DNA of 64,000 nucleotides from Eleginops maclovinus (lineage: Eukaryota; Chordata; Actinopteri; Perciformes; Eleginopidae), in the NCBI RefSeq assembly GCF_036324505.1, contig NC_086369.1, forward strand, positions 17,099,020 through 17,163,019, given 5' to 3'. The first letter of the stretch is position 1; the number at the start of each line of letters is the position of its first letter. A program made the position numbers and the translations under genes. Below are positions 1-7,658 of the stretch, in pieces. Under the pieces are notes generated by a model that ran no database searches, had not been told where the DNA came from, and was given only the letters and a program-made list of their open reading frames with translations.

Positions 1-74
1 AGACCATGATGATATGATGCTCAGTGTGAGTCCTTTTAAAGTGTATGTGTGTGTGTCGCTCTCACTTCCTGTAG

Positions 75-190
75 GCGCTCTGAACCCGCTGAGTGCAGCG
101 GCGGCGGCAGCGGCTGCAGCCGGGAGAGTCGCCCTGTCTGGACAGAACGGGTCCAGCGGGGTGCTGCTGGTCAGCAACCTTAACGAGGAG
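75..190 (+). CDS. ptbp2: ptbp2 exon: Ala-rich linker and start of RRM3 (equivalent to mammalian exon 9)
   Basis: Acceptor tract ctctcacttcctgtag ends at 74. The first two bases complete a Gly codon from the upstream exon. It reads GALNPLS, nine Ala, [13 protein letters not shown], then [10 protein letters not shown], which is RNP2 and the first beta strand of RRM3. The donor is GAG|GTCAGT at 190/191, phase 0. The Ala tract is coded by mixed GCN codons, so it is not a pure triplet expansion. Confidence 0.92.
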
Positions 191-3100
191 GTCAGTAACA
201 CACACACACACACACACCTCAGTCTCAAAGCCCACCTTCGTCCTTTTCTTTTTTTCTCTTAAGCTGAAGCACTAGGTTCAGAAATAAACTTTATCTATAA
301 GTGTGTCTAGAGTTATTCGAGCAGCTGATTGAGGAGCAGAGTGTGTTGCGCGTGTGTTTAATATCCAGGTTATGTGGAAAGGTTCTGACCTGTGAGCATT
401 AACTCAAACACAAAGAGGGGACATTAATACACACTCCCAGTGACTTCCAACATTCCTAGTTCTACCATGAACTCTACAGCTGATACATCAGACTCCTCCC
501 TCTGTGATCTCCTCACCTCTTTTAGACCCCCCCCCCCCCTTCAGTGTTCTCTGCAGTGACCGTGTCTAACCCTCTCTTTGCTTCCAGCGCTCACCCCTTC
601 AGCCCCCAGTATCTATCCAGTATAGTTGGGACTCATCATGGGGGGGGGCTGTCTCCTCTCTGTCAGACTGAAGCTAACTCTGCTAACTCTGCTAACTGTC
701 TCTCTGTTTCCTCTAAGCTCTGCTCTCCTCTCATATGAGCTCCACATGAATCATTCTGTGGGGGTTTCTCCTCCTCTTCCTCCCCACTCTGTTAGCTGGA
801 GAAGAAGAAAGCCTCCTCCTCTTCATTACTGCCAGTATCAGAGATACTGCTGATCCTGTAGACTTGTGTGAACGCTCCCTGCTGCGGGGGGAGTCTTCAC
901 ATCAACCCCTGCATGAGATGAACTGCATGCCCCCTCCCCAGTCTGTCTTCCTACAGCCCAGTTTAGATGAGACCACGTCCATTCCTGCACCAGGGTCAGT
1001 GTTACCTCACCATGGTTCCGTTTAGACTCCATGATGCAGTGCTGCGTTCATGCAGGAGGGGGCGTGGTCACATCTAGACTGGGCTGGCAAAACAACAAAC
1101 CCCCCTGGTTCCTGCTGCATGTCCTCCTGTTCTGACTTTATAGTCTGTTTGCCAGAGACCTGTTGAGACCCCACAGTCTCTGATAGGATGTACAGCAGGG
1201 TCTGCAGCCCAGAGGACCTGCTGGATGCTAACCTGCTTAGGTAGCATTCGTTAGCATCTGCAGGTTAGCATCCAGCAGGTCCTCTGGGCTGGAGACCCTG
1301 CTATACATCTCTATGCTGAACTCTTGGGGTCTCGCAGCCCCGGGCCACAGGGCTGGTACTTATGATTTGATCTGCTGTAAAGAATCCATATCTCTGACCT
1401 GCATTATCCGCTGTACTGACCTATATTTTATTTTTTGTCCCTCCCCTTCCTCACCTTTGATTTATTTGCATTGCCTCCCCCTCCATGCTCCTCCCCTCAT
1501 GTGCTGGGATCACTCCCTCATTAACTCTCCATCACTCTCCGGGGGACACCATCTCTCCTCCTCCTCCTCCTCCTCCTCCTCCTCTGGATCGATCTGTCCA
1601 TCGACTCTCTCTTCCTGTCTCACGCTGCTTGTTGCTCTTCTCTCCCTCTAAAGATGGTTACGCCCCAAAGTCTGTTTACCCTCTTCGGTATGTTATCGTG
1701 AGCTCTCTCTCTCTGACTCTTTACCTATTGTTCTCTTTGACTCTCTACCTATTGTTCTCTCTGACTCTTTACCTCTCTATCTATGGTTCTCTCTGACTCT
1801 TTATCTCTCTGACTCTATCTATGGTTCTCTCTGACTCTTTATCTATGGTTCTCTCTGACTCTTTATCTGACTCTTTATCTCTCTGACTCTCTATCTATGG
1901 TTCTCTCTGACTCTTTATCTATGGTTATCTCTGGCTCTTTATCTGACTCTTTATCTGACTCTTTATCTCTCTGACTCTCTATCTATGGTTCTCTCTGACT
2001 CTTTATCTATGGTTATCTCTGGCTCTTTATCTGACTTGTTATCTCTGACTCTTTATCTGACTCTTTATCCCTCTGACTCTTTATCCCTCTGACTCTCTAT
2101 CTATGGTTCTCTCTGACTCTTTATCTCTCTGACTCTCTATCTATGGTTCTCTCTGACTTTATCTGACTCTTTATCTCTCTGACTTTATCTGACTCTTTAT
2201 CCTTCTGACTCTTTATCTGACTCTTTATCTCTCTGACTCTTTATCCCACTGACTCTTTATCCCTCTGACTCTTTATCTGACTCTTTATCTCTCTGACTTT
2301 ATCTGACTCTTTATCTCTCTGACTCTTTATCCCACTGACTCTTTATCCCTCTGACTCTTTATCTGACTCTTTATCCCTCTGACTCTTTATCTGACTCTTT
2401 ATCTTTCTGACTCTTTATCCCTCTGACTCTTTATCCCTCTGACTCTTCATCTGACTCTTTATCCCTCTGACTCTTCATCTGACTCTTTCTCTGACTCTTT
2501 GTCTGACTCCTTATCTATTGTTCTCTCTGACTCTACCTTCTCTTTATGCTCTATTTCCATCTTTGAGACATTTATCATTATTATTATTATGGATATTAGG
2601 GATGGCCCGATCGTTATTTGTTCATATTTATGATTTAAAGATGGTTAATGCTTTTCAGTCTCTGATTATGCAAAACTTCTGCAGGAGAGCTAGTATTCGC
2701 TGTTATCGTTACCTGTTAGCCGTTTGCTGTGTCCGTTAGCTTTTATGGTAGCTGTCAGCATTCGTAAGCTGTTCGCCGTTAGCTTTTATGGTAGTTGTCA
2801 GTCGTCGTAATCTTAGCCGTTAACTTTTATGGTAGCGGTCAGTTGTCGTAAGCTGTTAGCCGTTAGCTGTATCAGCTAACTTTTTATGTTGGCTGTCGTT
2901 AGCTGTTAGCTGTTAGCAACAGAGGCTCCATAGAGCTACATGAAGAGTCGTTGAATAGTAAAGATGAGAGATTAAAAGCTTGATGTTAGCTTAATAAATG
3001 CGACGGGACATCTCTAATAGTTATCTTATTATTTGAAACCTTTTGTAGCTTGTTCTGTTGATTTCTGATATTTTTTGGCCCCAGTTTATTTGGGTTGATC

Positions 3101-6100
3101 CTCACCACTTAGCCCCCCCTCTGCGGTAAAGTTTAAAGCATGCAGTTGTATCTCTGTTGAGGGTCTCTCTTCTCTCTCTGTGAGATCTGTTTCTCTCTCT
3201 GTGTTCTCTGCTAACCTCCCTCCTCTAACGTCTGCTCCTCCTCCTCCTCCTGATGCAGGAGTGTATGGGGATGTGCAGAGGGTGAAGATTCTCTACAACA
3301 AGAAGGACAGCGCTCTGATCCAGATGTCCGACGGGAACCAGGCGCAGCTTGGTAAGAGGAGCATCACTTCAGGAACCGATTCTCCAGTTTATGTTCGGCT
3401 AAATGCTAACCCTAATGCTAACTGGGATCCGTATAAAGACTGTCTGATGCACCCCCCCTCTAACCCTACTTTGTTCTCCAGCAATGAGCCACCTGAACGG
3501 GCAGAAGATGTACGGGAAGATCATCCGGGTGACACTCTCTAAGCACCAGACAGTGGCGCTGCCTCGGGATGGGCTGGACGACCAGGGTCTCACCAAGGAC
3601 TTCAACAACTCCCCCCTGCACCGCTTCAAGAAGCCCGGCTCCAAGAACTTCCAGAACATCTTCCCCCCCTCCGCCACGCTGCACCTGTCCAACGTCCCGT
3701 GAGTAGACGCTAACGAGGCCCCTCAGTGTGTCACTTCCTGCTGTAGAATGTCTCCACATGTAGCTGAAGCTTTTTCCTGCAGTCTCACTTCCTGTCTGTA
3801 ACCAGGCCAATGCTAGTTAGCTTCCCTAAAACCTCTGTGAGAGCTACTCTCAGAATAAATAACGTGTGATCTTTGTTTCACAGCCAAGACGTGGCAGAGG
3901 ACGACCTGCGGCTGCTCTTCTCCAATGCTGGAGGAACCGTGAAGGCTTTCAAGTTTTTCCAGTACGTACCCTTCGCTCCTGTTGGCTAGCGCTCCAATAC
4001 ACTGTACGTGATAGGCTAAGGGGCGGGACATCTCTGACAGAGAGCAGAGCCGGCTAACCAATGAGAGCAGACTAAGCTCTGGTTTCAGGACATTAAAGCA
4101 TGGAGACATGAACGATTGATTTGTCTGCACAGCTTCACTTTATATCTTGTGTTTATATAGCATGTAGCGTGCAGCATGTAGCATACAGCATACAGCATGT
4201 AGCATAAAGCATAAAAACATGTAGCACACAGCATGTAGCATACAGCATGTAGCAAACAGCACACAGCATGTAGCATACAGCACACAGCATGTAGCATACA
4301 GCACACAGCATGTAACACACAGCGTACAGCACACAACATACAGCATGTAGCATACAGCACACAGCATGTAGCATACAGCACACAGCATGTAGCATACAGC
4401 ACACAGCATGTAACACACAGCGTACAGCACACAACATACAGCATGTAGCATACAGCACACAGCATGTAGCATACAGCACACAGCATGTAGCATACGACGT
4501 ACAGCATACAACATACAGCATGTAGCATACAGCGTACAGCACACAGCATGTAGCATACAGCATGTAGCATACAGCGTACAACATACAGCGTACAGCATAC
4601 AACATACAACATACAACATACAGCGTACAGCGTACAGCACACAGCGTACAGCACACAGCATGTAGCACACAGCATGTAGCATACAGCACACAGCGTGTAG
4701 CACACAGCATGTAGCGTACAGCGTACAGCACACAGCATGTAGCGTACAGCGTACAGCACACAGCATGTAGCACACAGCATGTAGCACACAGCGTACAGCG
4801 TACAGCATACAGCGTACAGCGTGTAGCATACAGCATGTAGCATACAGCACACAGCATGTAGCATACAGCACACAGCATGTAGCATACAGCATGTAGCATA
4901 CAGCACACAGCATGTAGCATACAGCACACAGCATGTAGCATACAGCACACAGCATGTAGCATATAGCATACAGCGTACAGCATACAGCACACAGCATGTA
5001 GCATACAGCATGTAGCATACAGCACACAGCATGTAGCATACAGCACACAGCATGTAGCATGTAGCATACAGCATACAGCATACAGCATGTAGTATACAGC
5101 ATGTAGCACACAGCGTACAGCAAACAGCGTACAGCACAGCGTACAGCATCCAGCGTACAGCATGTAGCATACAGTGTGTAGTATACAGCACACAGTATAC
5201 ATCATGTAGCATACAGCATGTAGCATACAGCACACAGCATGTAGCATACAGCACACAGCATGTAGTATACAGCATGTAGCATACAGCATGTAGTATACAG
5301 CGTACAGCACACAGCATGTAGCATATAGCATATAGCATACAGCATGTAGCATACAGCACACAGCATGTAGCATGTAGCATACAGCACACAGCATGTAGCA
5401 TACAGCGTACAGCATACAGCACACAACATAAAGCATGTAGCATACAGCACACAGCATGTAGCATACAGCATACAGCACACAACATAAAGCATGTAGCATA
5501 CAGCACACAGCATGTAGCATACAGCGTACAGCATACAGCATGTAGTATACAGCATGTAGCACACAGCGTACAGCAAACAGCGTACAGCATCCAGCGTACA
5601 GCATGTAGCATACAGTGTGTAGTATACAGCACACAGTATACAGCACGTAGCATACAGCGTACAGCAAACAGCGTACAGCATCCAGCGTACAGCATGTAGC
5701 ATACAGTGTGTAGTATACACCACACAGTATACAGCATGTTGTATACAGCGTACAGCAAACAGCGTACAGCACACAGCGTACAGCATCCAGCGTACAGCAT
5801 GTAGCATACAGTGTGTAGTATACAGCACACAGTATACAGCATGTAGCATACAGCATGTAGCATACAGCATGTAGCATACAGCGTACAGCATGTAGCATAC
5901 AGCATGTAGCATGTAGTATACAGCATGTAGCATACAGCATGTAGTATACAGCGTACAGCACACAGCATGTAGCATACAGCATACAGCATGTAGCATACAG
6001 CATGTAGCATACAGCGTACAGCATGTAGCATACAGCATGTAGCATGCAGCATGTAGATCTCAGTCCACTGAAACCCTGATGGGTGTCCTCTGGTCCTCAC

Positions 6101-6248
6101 GGTCTCATTTCATTCCAGGGACCGTAAGATGGCTCTGATCCAGATGTCCACGGTGGAGGAGGCCATCCAGGCTCTGATCGACCTGCACAACTACAATATG
6201 GGGGGCAGCCAGCACCTGAGGGTCTCCTTCTCCAAGTCCACCATCTAA
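75..6248 (+). CDS. ptbp2: Polypyrimidine tract-binding protein 2-like, 3' part of gene (six coding exons, RRM3-RRM4)
   Basis: Nuclear RNA-binding splicing regulator of the PTB/hnRNP I family, which binds UCUU/CUCUCU pyrimidine tracts and mostly represses exons. The exons 75-190, 1654-1687, 3259-3351, 3482-3698, 3884-3961 and 6119-6248 total 668 nt, i.e. 2 nt of a split Gly codon plus 221 codons and TAA, with every junction in frame and GT-AG. The product has an Ala-rich linker (nine Ala), RRM3 (RNP2 VLLVSNL; then [19 protein letters not shown]), the RRM3-RRM4 linker with [20 protein letters not shown], and RRM4 (LHLSNV, MALIQM) ending in VSFSKSTI, the family C-terminus. Wording such as [48 protein letters not shown] and FFQDRKMA fits PTBP2 better than PTBP1 or PTBP3, judged from memory. 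The 5' exons lie outside the window. Teleosts may carry two co-orthologues, which I cannot separate. Confidence 0.93.
1187..1309. repeat. Long near-perfect inverted repeat in the intron before the 34-nt exon
   Basis: Left arm 1194-1236 and right arm 1260-1302 are reverse complements at 42 of 43 positions, with a 23-nt loop. After one mismatch the stem continues to 1187/1309. Weaker pairing (GAGACCCCA at 1165-1173 with TGGGGTCTC at 1325-1333) widens an imperfect palindrome to about 1165-1333. In pre-mRNA this would be a stable stem of about 50 bp, 345 nt upstream of the regulated exon. Confidence 0.9.
1555..1649 (+). promoter_or_regulatory. Pyrimidine-rich 3' splice-site region of the 34-nt exon with PTB-type motifs
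   Basis: A (CTC)n run at 1555-1584, an ACTCTCTCTTCCTGTCTC stretch near 1600-1621, and CTCTTCTCTCCCTCT at 1635-1649 sit just before the acceptor AAAG. UCUU and CUCUCU in pyrimidine context are classic PTB sites. In mammals PTB bound here represses the homologous exon. Function in this species is inferred. Confidence 0.6.
1654..1687 (+). CDS. ptbp2: ptbp2 34-nt regulated cassette exon (equivalent to mammalian exon 10)
   Basis: Exactly 34 nt between acceptor AAAG (ending 1653) and donor G|GTATGT (1688). It encodes [11 protein letters not shown] plus the first base of Gly, inside RRM3. The length is not a multiple of three. If the exon is skipped, exon 75-190 joins 3259 and reads eight sense codons then TGA at 3283-3285, with further junctions downstream, so the transcript should undergo nonsense-mediated decay. 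In mammals this 34-nt exon is repressed by PTBP1 in non-neuronal cells and mediates cross-regulation. Size, peptide and flanking pyrimidine tracts are all preserved here. Confidence 0.93.
1703..2540 (+). repeat. CTCTCTGACTCTTTATC-type minisatellite directly downstream of the 34-nt exon
   Basis: About 840 bp of imperfect tandem units built from CTCTCTGACT, CTTTATCT, CTTTATCCCT and TATCTATGGTT. The array starts about 15 nt after the donor with CTCTCTCTCTGACTC. Nearly every unit carries CUCUCU, UCUCU or CUUUAUC, motifs bound by PTB family RRMs, on the transcribed strand of ptbp2. There is no coding content. Confidence 0.93.
2700..2890 (+). repeat. Three-copy ~43-bp repeat (GTTAGCTTTTATGGTAG)
   Basis: CCGTTAGCTTTTATGGTAG-like blocks start near 2732, 2776 and 2818 (spacing 44 and 42 bp), each followed by a diverged TGTCAG(C/T)..CGTAA segment. 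GTTAGC/GCTAAC words recur to about 2920. The rest of the intron to 3258 is ordinary AT-rich sequence ending in a (CTC)n tract and TGATGCAG acceptor. Confidence 0.75.
3259..3351 (+). CDS. ptbp2: ptbp2 exon: RRM3 core
   Basis: 93 nt, acceptor CTCCTCCTCCTGATGCAG, donor CTTG|GTAAGA. Reads [19 protein letters not shown] then [12 protein letters not shown]. This is the RRM3 helix 1 / beta 2-3 segment with the degenerate RNP1 ([10 protein letters not shown]) typical of PTB RRMs. It splits the Ala codon shared with the next exon. Confidence 0.95.
3482..3698 (+). CDS. ptbp2: ptbp2 exon: end of RRM3, inter-RRM linker, start of RRM4
   Basis: 217 nt, acceptor TTTGTTCTCCAG, donor CC|GTGAGT. Begins [19 protein letters not shown] (end of RRM3) and continues through [20 protein letters not shown] to the RRM4 RNP2 strand ATLHLSNVP. 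The segment [20 protein letters not shown] is the family's near-invariant RRM3-RRM4 packing linker. ALPRD and FNN differ from the mammalian QLPRE and FGN I recall. Confidence 0.95.
3884..3961 (+). CDS. ptbp2: ptbp2 exon: RRM4 helix 1 and beta 2
   Basis: 78 nt, acceptor TTTGTTTCACAG, donor CCA|GTACGT. Reads (P)[18 protein letters not shown] then VKAFKFFQ, with the last Gln codon split. The join gives FFQDRKMA with no extra Lys after Gln, as in PTBP2; PTBP1 and PTBP3 have FFQKDRKMA. Confidence 0.94.
4159..6056 (+). repeat. 1.9 kb heptamer minisatellite (AGCATGT / AGCATAC / AGCACAC) in the last ptbp2 intron
   Basis: About 270 heptamers of form AGCAYRY arranged mainly as 14- and 21-bp composites (AGCATGTAGCATACAGCACAC), with AGCGTAC, AGTATAC and AGCAAAC variants. 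It fills 88 percent of the 2,157-nt intron. Since 21 bp equals seven codons and the unit has no stop on the minus strand, Cys/Leu/Ala/Tyr-rich frames stay open for up to 671 codons in several frames. These are artefacts. The + strand contains dozens of GCATG words. Confidence 0.97.
6119..6248 (+). CDS. ptbp2: ptbp2 last coding exon: RRM4 end, VSFSKSTI and stop
   Basis: Acceptor TCTCATTTCATTCCAG ends at 6118. Reads (Q)[20 protein letters not shown], then [20 protein letters not shown], then TI and TAA at 6246-6248. GGSQ replaces the GENH I recall in mammalian PTBP2, in the loop before the last RRM4 strand. The C-terminus is otherwise standard. Confidence 0.95.
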
Positions 6249-6750
6249 GCCGAGTCATTCCTCAGAGACAGATGGACGTCCCGCTCTGTAGTTTGATGTT
6301 CCTCCGTTAAAGATACTCATGTGCCTTATGGACGTCCCACTGTTCCCACTCCTCAGTCCCTCTATGCTTTCAGGCACATCTGGTTTTTATTTAGGTCCAT
6401 CCTTTAGTTCCAGAGCAGGAGAATCCTCCTGACTCTTATTCCACCTGTCCGTCAGTATCCGTGTTTCCGAAGCCTTTCCAGAGCTGTGTGTGTGTCGGCA
6501 TGCAGTGGCGACGGGAAGTGATGCATGAAGAGTCCACTGTGATTTCCTGTGGTTTTTAAGTACTGATCAAGCTCCTCTGTGGACCAAAGTCTCTGTGCCT
6601 TCAGTGTCCCCCTCAGAGACCCTGCCCCCCTGAGGTCAGTGTGTTTCTGTGTTTTCTACAGCTGAAGATTAAAGGAGAGTTCTTTTCTAACGGGACGTTG
6701 GTTTCCTCTGTGTCTGTAGCATGCTTAATAAAATATTCTGTAGCTCTCAC
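6249..6750 (+). other. ptbp2: ptbp2 3' untranslated region (minimum extent)
   Basis: Non-coding sequence from the stop codon to just after the first AATAAA. It is mixed-composition, non-repetitive and without long frames. The exact cleavage site cannot be seen, and longer 3' UTR forms are common in PTB genes, so the end is provisional. Confidence 0.7.
6727..6732 (+). terminator. ptbp2: Poly(A) signal AATAAA of ptbp2
   Basis: Canonical hexamer 479 nt after the stop codon, in GCTTAATAAAATATTCTGTAG, followed by a T/C-rich stretch (6744-6776) that could serve as the downstream U/GU-rich element. Confidence 0.7.
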
Positions 6751-6913
6751 CCCCCTTCCGTCTCTCTCTCTCTCTGAAGTCCTCCCCCGGCCACATTATG
6801 AAGAGGAAGTTGTAAAAAAGTATCCACATACAAATGCCAAAAGTTGTTGAAAGACGAATGAAGATAATCTATCCAATCCACTATTTTATTAAATTTTTTA
6901 TTTCTGATATTAT

Positions 6914-6936
6914 TGGGTGGGGTGGGGGGGGGGGGT
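6914..6936 (+). other. G-run with quadruplex potential downstream of the ptbp2 poly(A) signal
   Basis: GGG T GGGG T followed by an uninterrupted run of about 13 G, about 185 bp after AATAAA. Enough G for four G3 tracts. It may pause polymerase and help termination, or may be incidental. Confidence 0.5.
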
Positions 6937-7104
6937 AGAAAAAAATGTATTACATGGTAATTTAAGACATGCTTCGATCAGCTCAAGTGTCGTTGCTGGA
7001 CACACAGATCTGAAAGAGACCCCCCCCCTCCCCCTGTGAGTGTCTCTCTCTCTGCTCCATGTCAATTTATCTCTAACACTGAACATCAAGGTGTACAACA
7101 TTCT

Positions 7105-7105
<1 letters not shown>

Positions 7106-7145
<40 letters not shown>
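7106..7145 (+). repeat. (CA)n microsatellite
   Basis: About 20 uninterrupted CA units between short unique stretches, with no other feature nearby. Confidence 0.97.
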
Positions 7146-7147
<2 letters not shown>

Positions 7148-7364
7148 CTCTCCGACAGCAGCAGAACCACAGATATTATTCCACATATTCATTTCAAAAC
7201 CTGCTGCCTACATTACCCATAATGCATCCTCCATCATTGGAGTGTTTCATATTGATGTCACTGAGTTCAGGAAGAGTCCAATGGAGATGTTTCTATTATG
7301 TTACTACATAATGGAGCTTGCTTTTCCCTGTCAAAGTGTGTGTGTGTGGTTGTGTATGTGTGTG

Positions 7365-7606
7365 TGTCAAAGTCAAAGTCCACTTTATTGTCAAAGTTTC
7401 CACTTGTGTTATACATACAGAACATTGAAAACCTGTTTCTGGCAGTCCCACAGTGCGAATATAAACAAGAACATATAACATAAAAAGAGAAGAGCGTAGA
7501 AAGAAAGGGGGGGGTAAAAAGTAATATATACATATGTTAGGCACAATCAACACAGTGTGACGGTAGTGCAAGTAGTTCTTTAGTACAAATAATACTTTGT
7601 GCAAAG
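7365..7606 (-). mobile_element. 3' end of a teleost non-LTR retrotransposon (L2/Rex-like), minus orientation
   Basis: Read on the minus strand, it ends in TTGACAATAAAGTGGACTTT followed by GACTTTGACA, the familiar fish LINE 3' tail with an AATAAA and a short terminal repeat. The upstream A/T-rich text (7400-7600) matches a LINE 3' UTR in style. No reverse-transcriptase frame is present, so it is a 5'-truncated copy. The family name is from recall, not a search. Confidence 0.6.
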
Positions 7607-7609
7607 TAC

Positions 7610-7611
<2 letters not shown>

Positions 7612-7655
<44 letters not shown>
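7612..7655 (+). repeat. (TG)n microsatellite abutting the 13-bp array
   Basis: About 22 TG units ending within 6 bp of the start of the 13-bp satellite. Confidence 0.97.

Positions 7656-7658
<3 letters not shown>

Noticed and set aside
4085..6100. 671-codon minus-strand frame (Met-Leu-Tyr-Ala-Val-Cys repeats)
   Set aside because: Pure translation of a 7/21-bp intronic repeat, equally open in other frames, antisense to ptbp2 and without splice or start context.
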